NCBI GenBank assembly: GCA_900239685.1
Contig: OENT01000142.1
Span: 1 to 64,000 of the forward strand
Direction: 5' to 3'
Source: Rotaria macrura
Lineage: Eukaryota; Rotifera; Eurotatoria; Philodinida; Philodinidae
DNA: 64,000 nucleotides
Positions within the stretch are counted from its first letter, which is position 1, and every line of letters starts with the position of its first letter. This document shows, piece after piece, positions 12,801-25,490 of this stretch. The notes beneath the pieces were generated by a model that was given only the letters and a program-made list of their open reading frames with translations, was not told the DNA's origin and ran no database searches. The translations under genes and the position numbers were made by a program.

Positions 12801-14498
12801 GATGACCTACATGTTACAACATTAGTTCATGGTAGCCCATCAAAGAAAGATTTTCTAGATAAAATAAAGCAACTTAGACAAAAAGATCAGTCAGATGACG
12901 ACGAGATAGAAATTCAAACTTCCACTGATCACGATTTACAAACTTACACATCGACACCAATTGGAAAAGAAAAATCAAAGACAATTGTACAAGCAGAAAG
13001 TATTGTAAGTACGAACTGTATCGATTTCTTTTTCTAATTATGGCATGCATAACGTTGCATGTTTATCAAACGAAAATCTTTGCTTAGACTTTATCTGAAT
13101 TTCTATGTATTAAAAATCAATAAATTGATTTCACGTGTAAGAACATACATGACAGAGAAATACATCAGAGTAATTGAATTTAGTTAGATATTTTCATTGG
13201 CATAGTCATTGATTTTCTTATTAAATTTATTATCCTTCGCAGTATTCATACAGATTTTATCATCGAATAGAACTTCAAATTTTATTTAAAAAATATTTCT
13301 ATTAGTAATTAGTAGATTGTATTGTTGACTAGTTCAGTTGATTATCTGTATCTGAATTCTCTCTGACATTTTTTTTCTATCTTTGATTTCGTATAATATA
13401 TATTTGGCAATTATCGATCGGAATACAAAAATATCTTTTGCATAATATGTATAAACAAGTAATAGTTAGTTTATTGATTCTATCTATAGGAAGTAAAATC
13501 ATACAAATCATGTGAAATCAAAGTGAAATTTAGTATGAACAAACTCAGAGAAAAATATAGATCAATGAATGAAAAATTAGATCTACCATCAACAATATCA
13601 GATCATCGTTTTAATATTCACATTGAAGAAGATCAAAATGAAGAAGCTGAAGATGAACTAAGACGACAAATTGATAAAGCTGATTTTGAAAGGTTCATAT
13701 GAATTATTTTTCTCGTTTCGAAACAAACTATATGATTTAATAATGCTCGATAGAATGTGCATAATTGGACAATTTAATCGTGGTTTTATACTTGTGACAC
13801 TTGTTGATCATTCATCACAACTATTCATTGTTGATCAACATGCAGCCGATGAAATATATAATTTTCATCGTCTATATGAACAAACAACAATCAGTCGACA
13901 ACCACTTCTTCATCCGAAACCAATACCACTGGATCCATCTCGACAAGTTGTTCTTCAACAACATTTAGATTTATTCAGTCGACTAGGGTAATGATTTGGT
14001 TAGCACAGTTAAACAGCAAAGATGTTGTTGACTACTATTTCAGATTTGAAATTGAAATCGATGAAAATGAAACACGTATTGATCGTCGCTGTCGTGTTCT
14101 TTCTTATCCAACAATTTCCGGTGCTCAGTCATGTGTATTTGGTATTGATGAAATCGATGAAATACTTTCGCATTTAACTGATACAAGTCAAAAAACGTGT
14201 CAAGAAGAACAGCATTATCAATCGTCCAGATTACGAAAAGTATTCGCATCGAAAGCTTGTCGAACATCGATTATGATAGGTACGGATTTAACACGAAAGC
14301 AAATGACAACTGTTGTACGACATCTGAGTCATTTGGCAAAACCATGGGTAAGCTAGTGAAATATACTTGATATTAGCAGGCTTATGATTTTACTTATTGA
14401 TTTAGAATTGTCCTCATGGGCGGCCTACCATTCGACATGTATCTAATCTTAGTGAAGCTACTAGTGGTTTTCTTACTGATGATTATCATTGTTTCTAA
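9805..14498 (+). CDS. PMS2: DNA mismatch repair endonuclease PMS2 (MutL alpha subunit)
   Basis: Eleven exons: 9805-10045, 10102-10204, 10268-10370, 10424-10732, 12053-12460, 12518-12589, 12642-13004, 13490-13692, 13754-13987, 14044-14347, 14406-14498. They give 810 aa, against about 862 in human. With MLH1 it forms MutL alpha and nicks the strand during nuclear mismatch repair. The GHKL ATPase motifs are intact: ELIENSLDA (38-46), DNGDGI (67-72), GFRGEAL (102-108). The central linker carries an acidic run at about 449-467. The C-terminal nuclease part has GQFNRGF (606-612), DQHA (628-631) with E634, ACR (750-752) and CPHGRP (782-787). Residue 639, the last Glu of the DQHA(x)2E(x)4E motif, is His. 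Introns 4 (about 1.3 kb) and 7 (485 bp) are long; the rest are about 50-75 bp. It probably shares a transcript with the preceding RCC1 gene. Confidence 0.95.
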
Positions 14499-17400
14499 GT
14501 TAAGACTTTTAAAAATGTATATTTTTTTCCAAAAGATTCAATCAAGATGAGATTTTATGCATAGACTTAATTTATTCTGTAAATGTGCGTATCTAAGATG
14601 ACATTGTATAAACAACGAAGAAATAGAACAATGAATTTCATATTAGGATGATATTTTGATAAATGTTGATCAATGCGAAGAAAATACTTGTACAAAAAAT
14701 TAATTCCTTTATATTAAAAAAGTTTATACTATATTAGAAATTACTATAAAACGAACATGATACGAATTATGTTCAATTCTGAAAACGGGTTTAAGTTCTC
14801 TTATACGTTTAGGAAAATTATTATGCTGTAACAGACCTCATTCGATGGACAAAATATGAATTCATACTATTTTAACTGATCGTAACAATATCAAATGCAC
14901 TGATATCTATATACACAAAGATGATTCTTTTCCTATCAGTATCATCTAAAGAGATTGAAGAAAAGAAGTTAGGCATTAAAAATCTTATTAGCTTCACTTG
15001 TTCGCTATTGTTATTTTCTGATATGAAGAATAATGAAGAACAGTCAAACGATTCATATCAAGCGTTCAATTTACATGCAAGGATTTTGCTTTGATGATTA
15101 GTCACTTTCGTTTTATGGCCAAAAGCGAAAAACGTTTTTGTATACTTCCCATTTCTGGATATTTTATATTTTCTCTAAGAGAAAGGTGAGTATTGGACTG
15201 CAGTTATTTTTCCAGGATTTACAACGAAATATCTTATTCTAGCTGTTGTGTACAAGGGAACGGTTTTTGTTCCCTATGCTAATGCATAGGCAGAATAAGC
15301 TACGTCGATGAGAATTATTATGAAAATCTTCTGGGCAATACCTTGCATAAATATCAGTTTTCTGTGTTTGGTCTCGAACAATATCATGGGTATTGTGAAC
15401 AAATATCGACGATAATATATTATTTTTGATCACCCAGAGATAGTCACTTTCAACGTTCTTTCATGCATTTCATATAATTATTCAGCATATAACTTCTTGG
15501 CATGATGTCAAACAAATGCTGAAGATCGCTGCTCTCATTTAACTATAAGAAAAATGTTAAGTATGCTCTCAAAAAACATCTAACAAACAGTATTAGATAC
15601 GCTTTCTATTTATTACGCTGCTTGGTAGAAGCGGATTTTAACATTCATTTGCTTGATGAATTGGCCAAAATTAACACGAAGCACTAACGCACAATTAAAG
15701 TGGTTTAGGAATATTGTTCGTCAATTACACATGATCAGTAGTAGGCAAGGGCATGAAAATACATAATGATAAAACGATATCATGAATAAAGCTTAGTCTC
15801 TTATCAGATGTTTTTAATTGTTTGGTTGGTTCATTTGCTGAAAGAGAATTAACCCGAAAAATCTGACAATACTAAAGAAGTTATTGTACTTACCTCTCAA
15901 TAATCCATCGACTCTCATGTACTGCCCGATAGTGATCGTGCAGTATCTGAAGAACGTCATTATTTTCCTCGCCTGAATTAATTGATTCATTGCAACATAA
16001 AAAATGGCACCATCTTGTTTTCTCANGAAAATAAAAATATCTTTTAATTGTCATGCAACAAATAATATAGATGACAGAATATTTTTGCAAGGTTTCTTAT
16101 TAAGCGTTAACGATGAATAGTTATGATGTGCGTTTATAAAGTCAATGGGACAGGTGAAACTCTAAGCTTAACGATGAGTTCGAAAAGCCAATATTAATGC
16201 AACTACATCCCAGAAGCAGCGATTTTCGAATTCGTGTGTTGAATACAATGCTGATTTTTTCTTTTGCATAGTTATGAGCGAGTTAATTGTTTGTTTCCAA
16301 TATGATCACGAAGTCAAAGAAAACTTTTAAGCAACTGACAGACAGTGTTAGTTATGATGAATGCTTATTTGAAATTCTATAAACAATCAATAACATTCTG
16401 TTAACGAATATTAGATAAATATCTTTGAATAAATTAATGTAATTTCATTCGAATATATTCGACACGGTATCTCGTTATTCTTCCAAGATCACAGTTGATC
16501 CTTTGTTTTTACTAGGTTAAATTACGAAATTTGATTCCGATGAATTTTCTCTTTGAATTATTTGACCTATTCGTATTTCTTCGACTTTAGAACTTACCAT
16601 CAGATGTTATTCATATTGCTATTCAGAAGCAGCCACAAAATATTGACAGATAGGTATTCAGTTAAAATGTTGTTTGGTAAAATATATTTCTCAATATTAT
16701 AGTAGTTCTTTTATGATAAAAGTTAATAGATTATGGGAAAAACTCATTCATTCAAATCAGATGATCAAGTGACTCATAGAAAGCATGTTTTGCTTAGTAA
16801 TAAAAACTACAATTATTATCAAATATGATATTACTTTACTATCAGATAGCAAATTACTGTACATGATCTTAAGCAATCCGCTTTGTCTTTTGACAAGAAG
16901 TTCAATTCAATCATGCACTTCTAACGTTCTCCACAGTTAGTATATGTAATGTACGAAAACCTATATTACTACTAATGAATCAATTTTCTGTTGGCTTCAA
17001 AATTTAACCGAAGAAAACTTTTGTTAAATACTCTCGAATGAACAACAACATTGTATGACGATTTCAAATTTCATTTACAATATATCTATTGAAAAATTGA
17101 AATCAACGATAAGCTCATATTACTTAGCATCAGATCGTTGGTACTTCATCTTCAATGAACAAAACAAAGTATTCATCCGCGAATCACATCCACATTGTTT
17201 ACGAAGAATAGGACATTTTCAATATCGACTATACCTATATAGTGTGGTGTAAAGACCTGCAGCCCTGCCCTACCCTAGGATAGGGTAGGGCTAAAGTACG
17301 AAAAAAGATGTAGGGCAGGCTAGAGTAACGAAATTCATACCCTTGCAGGAAGGACTCTAGTGTCAGGTACCCATTCAGGAACAGGCATCTGTGATGAATA

Positions 17401-17921
17401 CTATGTGTGATCCGACTTCTTACTGGAATAATAGTAACTTGTGAGTTTCTTCATTAGGAGGATTTGATTGTCAAAAAATTCTATAAAAACTCAAGAAACC
17501 TGTAAAGATTATCAATATTCAAGTCAATATTTGATTGACAAAATCGATTCATATAGAATAGAATCTCTCAAGCGAATTATGAACTATATAGTATACATTT
17601 AATTTAATTTAATTTCAACTTCCTTTATCTGATTTCTTCCACTCATTCATGTGATGGCAGTTTTATTGCGAGCTAGTGATATCAGAGTGGTAAATTATCT
17701 AGTGTCGATGCTGCTGATACGATAATGGTTTGCTAGTAGTGTCTAGTAGCGCCATCTAGCCATGAGCTGGTATTCTAATGGATACGATGAATCAATACCG
17801 AATGAATAAACTGATTGAGTCTACCTATCTCTGTCACTTCTTTTTGCCAGCATCATCATACTATGTATCATTGACTAATTGCTCACTGGGCTTATTTTCA
17901 TTTGTTTGATTTCGATCAACA
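14499..17921. other. 3.4-kb intergenic region
   Basis: No supported gene. It holds scattered short open frames without motifs, one ambiguous base (16026), and a GC-rich palindrome cluster near 17.26-17.33 kb, listed separately. Confidence 0.55.
17260..17325. repeat. Small GC-rich palindrome cluster
   Basis: A hairpin with arms ccctaccct (17268-17276) and agggtaggg (17282-17290) sits beside a further inverted copy of the word (tagggcaggct near 17311-17321). It is strongly GC-rich against the AT-rich background. It may be a degraded MITE end or a structure-forming site; its origin is not known. Confidence 0.5.
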
Positions 17922-20900
17922 ATGACTTCCTCTGCTAGCGGACCTTTTTCTTTACGCGATCGTCATATCGGTCAGTCACTGTATGAAATATGTTCAATGA
18001 AGATAAATAAATAGTTTATATCTATAGCTAGTCTCAAACAAATCCTCAATCTAAATATTTCTTCTTCATCTATATCAAGCTCGTCCATGGTCGATACTGC
18101 TTGGAAAGTTCTCATTTATGATGAACTTGGTCAAGATATAATATCTCCATTACTTACTGTCAAAGAACTTCGTGATCTTGGTGTAACACTACATGTGTAA
18201 GGATGTGAAACACAAAAGGACAGGTTAATCATGATTTTTGCATTGTTCTAGATCGTTAAAATCAGAGCGTGATCCAGTTGATGAAATTGCTGCTGTATAT
18301 TTTATTATGCCAACACGAGATAACATATGTCGAATTGGAAAAGTAAAACCTCATGCTTAATATTTTGACGTCATACATATTGATCATGTAGGATTTGGCT
18401 GAAGGCTTATATGAATCATACTATTTGAATTTTATTGCACCAGTTCCACGTGATCTTCTTGAAGAGTTGGCTGTAGCTGCACTTGAATCAGATTCGCAAC
18501 AAAATATTACTAAAGTAATCGAACCATGAATTTAAATCTCTCGATTTAAGATTTCAATCGTATCATCATTATTATTTAGATCTATCAGCAACATCTCGAT
18601 TTCATTACACTCGAAGATGATCTGTTTTGTTTGCGACTAGCAGACAAAGATAGTATTTCCTATTATGGTAAATATGAGGACATTGGTTTTTAAATGAAAA
18701 ACAACGAGTTTCACTTTTCAGCTCTGAATCGACCGCATATGCGTGATGTGGAAATGGAAGAGATCATTGTAACAATTGTTGATTGTCTGTTTTCTGTTTG
18801 TGTTACACTTGGTATGAAAAAAATAGTCATTGATTACAAGTAATATTTCGTTTTTATTTTAACTTAGGTTCAGTACCAATTATTCGATGTCCTACAGGTG
18901 AAGCCGCTGAAAGAATAGGAGAGGTGTGTTATGCGATGTAGATGAATGCATAATCATGCATATATATTTTTTAATTTCTAGAAACTTGATAATAAACTAC
19001 GAGAACATTTACGTGATCATCGGAATAGTCTATTTTCATCCGAATCAATGACGCTAGGAACTTTAAGGTGAGTTTCAGTACTAAAATACATACAAGTATG
19101 GAATAATAAGGCACATCGTTCGTCTGTTAAAAATGCTCAAATCATAAGTATATTATTCGATATGTTTTTCAATCGACTAGTCTTGAATGATGAATAGAGG
19201 TCTTTGAAACTGAAGGTTATCATTGATTGTCAGCTATGTTTGTATTGCTATTCTACAGATGCTAATGATGATATCTAGTTGATTTCGTTATTTTTATAGT
19301 TTTCAGCGACCACTTCTTGTTTTATTGGATCGAGGTACTGATTTAGCATCTCTCCTACATCATACATGGACTTATCAAGCATTAGCTCATGATATTTTGG
19401 TAAGCTATTTGAACGATCTATTTCAAGAGAGAGTAAAGGAAAAATATAAGTATAGGATTTTAAATTAAATCGAATTGAAATTGAGGAACTCGATGAATCA
19501 ATTGTTTTAAATGATGGAAGACATCCATCGAAGAGACGTAGCTATGATCTGATACCAACGGATAAATTTTGGAAACAACAAAAAGGAAAGTAAGTACAAG
19601 TATCTGTAATCAAGATCTGTACATCATCATGTTTGATTTATTTTCTAGTCCGTTTCCGATCGTTGCTGAATCAATTCAAGAAGAACTCGAACGGTATCGA
19701 CAATCAGAAGATGATGTGAAACGACTTAAATCTGCAATGGTTTGTTTGTATGAGAGATTTTATTTTATACGAATGGGAAATTATTCTTCATGTAGGGTAT
19801 CGAAGGTGATAATCAAGATTTAGCTACAAGTCTATTGAATGATACGACAAGTAAATTAACAAGTGCAGTTAGTTCTTTACCAGAATTATTAGAGAAAAAA
19901 CGATTACTTGATGCTCATACAAATATAGCAACTGCTCTTCTTGATCGAATAAAAGTTAGTCGACTTCTTTTAATTTTATGTTTAGATATGTTCATTCGCT
20001 GCTTTGTATTCATGTAATAGAAACGAAAACTGGATATTTTTTTTGAAACCGAAGAAAAACTAATGACGAAACAAGTTCAAGTAAGTAAATCTTTTCTTTA
20101 TCATTTGTTTTACTTTATTATCTATATCAATAGGAAAAACTTCTTATGGAACTTCTTTCAGATCCAGCAGGTAGTATCAAAAACAGTTGAATAAATACAA
20201 TGAATAAGATTTATATGATTCTAGCTGGTACACCTGATGATAAACTTCGTCTATTCTTAATTCATTACATATGTACACCAACGATGACACAAGTATTTTA
20301 ATCAATCATCTACATCTATAATCGAACGAAAGTTTTTATTTAGACTGAGCTCGATCAATACATTACAGTATTACGAGGATCCAATTGTGCATATTTAGAT
20401 GCCATCACATATATTAAACGTTGGAAATCAATCAATAATATGAGTATTGTTTCAGAAGCAAGAGAAGGCGGTACAACAACAATGGGGTGAGAACGGGAAC
20501 AAATTTACATTGATTATTAATATTCATATGTGAAGTAGACATTAGATATAACAGACTGAAACAGATAATTTAGCATAGACAGACATTAGTCATTTGTAGA
20601 GATCTATGATTTCCGAACTCTGGAAAATATGAGCATACTAGCAATATATATATAGATAACGTTTTCTCTGGTCTACTTCATTGAAACGTTTCACGGTCTT
20701 ATCAAAAAATTCTGTTATTGAATAATGCAATCGAAATGGAGACATTCAAATAAATTTTGGTCGACTTAATTCCCGTATAAGACGAATTTTCGATTCTTAC
20801 TCTGGAGGTACAGTATGAAAATTGCTTTCGCCGTATTTATCTACAGTGAAGGATTATTGTCGAATAGAATTTTGAGAATCATCTTCACATCGATCTAGTT

Positions 20901-21708
20901 TGCTACACCAAGTTAGGATTCACGGTTTCGTTCATTTACTAATTGTACGACATACATAAGTATCTTGTTCTGAAGACAATCCTCTGTTTTATGACGATGC
21001 TACTCATACTATAACTATGTTGTACCTAAATCTAATATACAAAGTGAGTTTATATAAAATGTACCATGAGTTTGTCTTTCTTTTTTTGTTTATATGAAAT
21101 TTTTCAACTAATGAATATTGAAAACTTATGTTTTACATTACATAGAATGTTTTCAAATTTGGTAAATAAAGCTTCGAAATTTGCCATGGAAGGTGTCAAA
21201 AATCTTGTTGTTAAACAATATGTAAATATTTTTTTTTTCTGTTCTTTATGTAACAAATTTATCTTATTTTAGAAATTACCTGTAACAAAAATAGTTGATA
21301 ATCTAATGGAATGTCGTTCATCACTGGAAACAGACAACTATCGTTATTTTGATCCTAAACTTCGATCAGGGGACAAGTAAAGATAAAGTTTTCTTTTGTT
21401 TTTTTCTTGCTTCATTTAAAATAAAACTCTTTGCTTTCGTATTCAGTGTAAACATTGTTCGTAGTCGACAAGTTTTTAATGATGCTATTGTATTTATGAT
21501 TGGTGGTGGTAACTATATTGAATATCAAAATTTACAAGACTATGCTAAAACACGATCTACAACGGCAACGAAACGAATTGTTTATGGATGTACAGAACTT
21601 GTCAATGCTTGTCAATTTCTTGAACAAGTAATTGAATTGATTCTTTTGAAAATAATTATTTGAAGTTTCATTTCTTTTAAATTCTAGCTTGCTAAATTGG
21701 GTCAATAA
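17922..21708 (+). CDS. SCFD1: Sec1/Munc18-family protein SLY1
   Basis: Twenty exons, at 17922-17970, 18028-18196, 18252-18342, 18392-18514, 18580-18667, 18722-18811, 18868-18923, 18982-19067, 19300-19399, 19456-19589, 19649-19739, 19796-19954, 20021-20080, 20134-20170, 20225-20292, 20344-20486, 21146-21221, 21273-21376, 21447-21627 and 21688-21708. All phases agree and give 641 aa, essentially the vertebrate SCFD1 length. Diagnostic stretches include [88 protein letters not shown] and [19 protein letters not shown]1 binds the syntaxin-5 SNARE and supports ER-Golgi membrane fusion. Introns are mostly about 50-60 bp; intron 16 (20487-21145) is the longest at 659 bp. An AATAAA lies about 40 bp after the stop. 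Confidence 0.95.
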
Positions 21709-23362
21709 CATTTATCATTATGAGAATTCTATTGTTTTGGATTGTTAATAAATTATTGGAATCGTTTTCATCTTATAGATTTATTTTTCCTGTTTGATTG
21801 TTAAATTTTCATTTTCTAGATAAGATTTGTGTTTACCTTATTTATTGAATAATGGTAAGTAATCGACATAATCAATTCTTTCATTCGATTCAATTTTGTT
21901 GTATTATTTTAGTCGAAAAATTTCAAAGAAGAAGAAATCGATAGTAAGTCAACGAATCGAAATTCTTGTGATCATTGATAGCATGAATTGTTTCATCAAG
22001 AAAACTTAACTTCTGTTTTGTACATTCTACATACGGATATCGAAAAACATTGATTTTGAAAGCTAACCTTCGAAAATATTTTCTGACAGAAGTTATTCAA
22101 TCAGAATTTTTATCAATAGTATATTTGTATGAGAAAAATGTTCCTATTTAAGACAAGGCTATCTTTAGTTTAAACCTATTATAATACAATGGAATGAGCT
22201 AGTGTAAGATAAAACCAGATTGCTTGTATTAAACTGTACAGAGACACCCAATATAATCAGTAATAACTATAATCCAACTGATAATATCAATACAATAGAT
22301 AACGTAAGCCTCATCGTCATCAACTTTCTCGAATCATTTCGAAGCTTCGATTGAGAATTTTTTTCGTGAGAATATAATGAAACATCCTAGACCTATTGGT
22401 GATAATTTTTCATCGAATCAAACTCAATTTACGAATCTTCTCTGAGAATTTCAATGCTCTGGCCATGTTTGACACTTTTGGATCATCTTGAAACTGAATT
22501 ACAGTCAGCACATACAAGTCATGAAAAGATTTCATATGTCTTGGCGTTTTCAAATAGATACTTCTCCTATCATTAGAATATCTCTGTTGAACTGTTCAGA
22601 TATACCATCTTTGATAGAAAATTCTATATTAGACCCGTAAATATTTCCGTAAAATGCTTAGTAATTGTTTCCACAAGGGAAGACAACTACAAGAAAGGGA
22701 CACTGAAAGATTTTGACTATCTTGAAATGTTCTATTGAGGTTCAAAATCGAAAAATGTCAAATTAAATATTTATTCAGTTTTCTCAAAGCCGCTCATAGA
22801 GAATGACTGCCAGAGATGACTGGCATGTTCGATTCACATTCCTCTCTTAGCTCACAAAAATGAACATCGTTATAAACGATTTTCCTTTCTATTGATGAAT
22901 TGTGAAAATAATCACGCATACGAAAGAAATGGAACCAGCAAATGCAAGTTTGAGCTTTGAATAATGAATTACTATGTTCAATCGAATAACAAGTTATGTT
23001 ACTTGTACAAATAAAATTTGAAATTGTTTGCGTAGCTAATTATTATGACTTTCGATAGGAGAATAATTTCTTTATCAAACAAATATCTTAAATAGATAGA
23101 AAGAGAAATATTTTGTATTAATCTCTCGTTCTTTAACAGTAACCACAAAGTGACTCGTCGAAATCAAAACAGACAGGATTTTTAGCGAACATCATTTTTC
23201 CTTGAGAGAATTCAATAGCGATACGATGTAAGTTTAGTGAATACGATGATTTCGTAATTAATGATTTTGATAGACTGAAGTTCTGAGTATAAAAACTAAT
23301 GCCATTCAATTGAATGTATCATTCTATTCAATATTTTTCTGACTGTTCTCTTGTACAGTTTC
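21709..23362. other. Intergenic region
   Basis: Holds the SCFD1 3'UTR and the promoter of the EF-hand gene. No other gene or repeat was supported. Confidence 0.6.
23288..23295 (+). promoter_or_regulatory. Candidate TATA box of the CALML4-like gene
   Basis: The sequence tataaaaa lies 75 bp upstream of the ATG at 23363, a sensible distance for a short 5'UTR. A cag just before the start (gtacag, ending at 23358) could alternatively be a splice or trans-splice acceptor. Confidence 0.4.
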
Positions 23363-23933
23363 ATGTCTGATTTTCGTTCACTTATAGACTTTCGCCAATG
23401 TTTTCAATTATTCGCTCCACAAGGCTTTGTCGATACTCCAGATAAGCTATGCTTCATAATGCGATCGTTAAGCATGGCTCCGACACTAGTTGAACTAAAA
23501 CGTTATTTTGCTAAATATAAAAAGGGTATGTGATAATAATGAATAAATCGAAAATTATATGATAACTATTCAATAGATGCTGGTGTGGTTGAATTTGATG
23601 ATTTTCTCAAGATTGTTTTGGAACATCGATCGACTGAAGATGCACCAAATGAAATTTTAGCTGCTTTTCAACATTATGACACGCAGCGTTTTGGCTATGT
23701 TGACGCTAAACAATTGAGATATATTTTAACTAAAACAGGAGAAAAATTGACAGATAGAGATGGTAAATGAAAAGAGAAAAAGATTTGGTTATCATTTGTT
23801 GGATATTCTTTTCTTTGTTTTACTTTCTTTAGTCGATCTTTTGTTACGCGAATCAAATGTTGAATCGGATGGTCGTGTTTTTTATGATAATCTTGTTCAT
23901 ATGTTAACACAACCATTAGCTGGACGTCGTTAA
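23363..23933 (+). CDS. CALML4: Calmodulin-like EF-hand protein, CALML4-like
   Basis: Three exons, 23363-23525, 23577-23762 and 23833-23933, give 149 aa, exactly calmodulin length, with four EF-hand units. It begins MSDFRSLIDFRQCFQLF and includes PTLVELKRYF, VEFDDFLKIV, GYVDAKQLRYIL, KTGEKLTDRDVDLLLRE and GRVFYDNLVHML. The Ca2+ loops are degraded: instead of DxDxDG they read, for example, YDTQRFGYVD and NVESDGRVFYD. Together with the GEKLT/VD-LL-RE spacing this resembles CALML4, a myosin light chain of brush-border and stereocilia complexes in mammals, rather than true calmodulin. The identity is inferred by resemblance. Myosin essential light chain is the alternative. Confidence 0.8.
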
Positions 23934-23938
23934 ATAAA
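23933..23938 (+). terminator. Polyadenylation signal of the EF-hand gene
   Basis: AATAAA overlaps the last base of the stop codon. If used, it gives an extremely short 3'UTR; a further aataaa lies near 24029. Confidence 0.45.
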
Positions 23939-25490
23939 GTAATCTGTTTCTCAATACATACATTGACACATTCCGTTCGAATCCAATAATTTATATACTC
24001 ATACTACGAACAATATTCTCTGGGTTACTAATAAAATATTTCAATTTTGTTTTTGACTTTTCATATCTTTTGAATATTCTCTTTAAATAAATTGATCTTA
24101 TATTGCAAGTACGAAACGATAGAAAATAATCATTTGTGCATTAGAGAAATTTATTTCTCGAAATAGTTATTTTCTCACTAGTGCCTTGTCTTTAAGTTGC
24201 AGTCAAGTAAAAAACCCATCCCGTGCTACTTGTACAATGACATGGTGAAAATGGTATTGGTTGACCACTAAATTAATCAGGAGAATATTTGAAAAACTCC
24301 GAACAATGAATAAAAGAATATATGTAAACTTAATAATGAGAAATGTTTCTGGCTATTCATATCATCACCAGTCAAACAAAAGAATTTGTCGTAAATTTTC
24401 ATACAATGACTTTCCTCAAAACAAGAAAAATTAAGTTCTACTACCAGCAAAACTGTTATTCTTCTGCTTTTTTTCAACTCATATTTATGTACTTGATACA
24501 AAGGACGTGCCAATTTGTAGTGATACTTTAATTTTAGCAAGATGAATTTTATTAGCTGACTGAACCAAGCAAATATAATAGTTATTAAACACTAAGTTTA
24601 ATGCTAATGATTTTTATGTAATACTAAGATTTCTATTGGTGTAATGATAGTCAGATGGGACGATAAACGGCTAGAATTTATTTGTCAAGTTTTCATAGAA
24701 CTACTATATCAGAAATCATTGCTAATACTATCAATGATGATTATATACCTGGAAAGTGGCTCATCAAATGAAGTTAAATTGATGAGATGAATTGCATATT
24801 TTATTTTTGAATTCCTATTTGTTCAAAAAAGAAAAAAATAAATAGAGATATAACGTAAATTCTCTCAGAACATCAGCATTTATACAAGCTGCCGTTTGGT
24901 AATCATTGGATTTTGTTATTACAATGATCTATGGTATGTATTTTCAAATGACAGTATAAAATGTTTGACAATTACTTATGCCAAATATAGCCTAGTCGTA
25001 AAAACCATCTAAAATCTAAAAAGATATTTTTGTTACTGTTCTGAATGAAGAAAAAACTTTAAAATTTCTTTTAACTTTGTGATGTGAAAGATCTGCAAAA
25101 GTTTAGTGTACGAGAACGACAAAAAAAGAATTTCTTTTTGAAGATCTCGAAAAATATGTTTGTTATCACGATTCTCATAAAGAGTGTGTTTAAAATTCGA
25201 GTTCAATTCATATAAAGTTCTTAGTGTCTCCGTGTATCACGCATTGTCCTATGTTTCGTAACATTGCAGAATTTGTTTGTTTTAGAACGGTACTCATTTG
25301 AATCAAAACAATAATAATAAAACAGCTGAGGAATCATTCTTACAAAGAATTACTAATGATTACTTGTAATGCTTGTAAAATGAGACGAAGGGAATTAAGC
25401 TCGCATACATTTTATTGTCAAAGTAGAATCTTAACATGATAAAAGTCACTATCATAATTTGGTCAGAGTTTACACTTGATTTGATCACAG
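23939..25490. other. Intergenic region between convergent genes
   Basis: Contains the 3' flanks of the EF-hand (plus) and F-box (minus) genes. Open frames of about 60-90 codons on both strands near 24.3-24.5 kb overlap each other, are low in complexity and have no motif. Confidence 0.55.

Noticed and set aside
17055-17252. 65-codon plus-strand frame with ATG in the gap before SCFD1
   Set aside because: Somewhat protein-like, but isolated, without homologous features, splice partners or a poly(A) signal; left as intergenic.
24277-24540. Overlapping open frames on both strands between the EF-hand and F-box genes
   Set aside because: Both strands are open because the sequence is low in complexity; no motif, start context or splice support.
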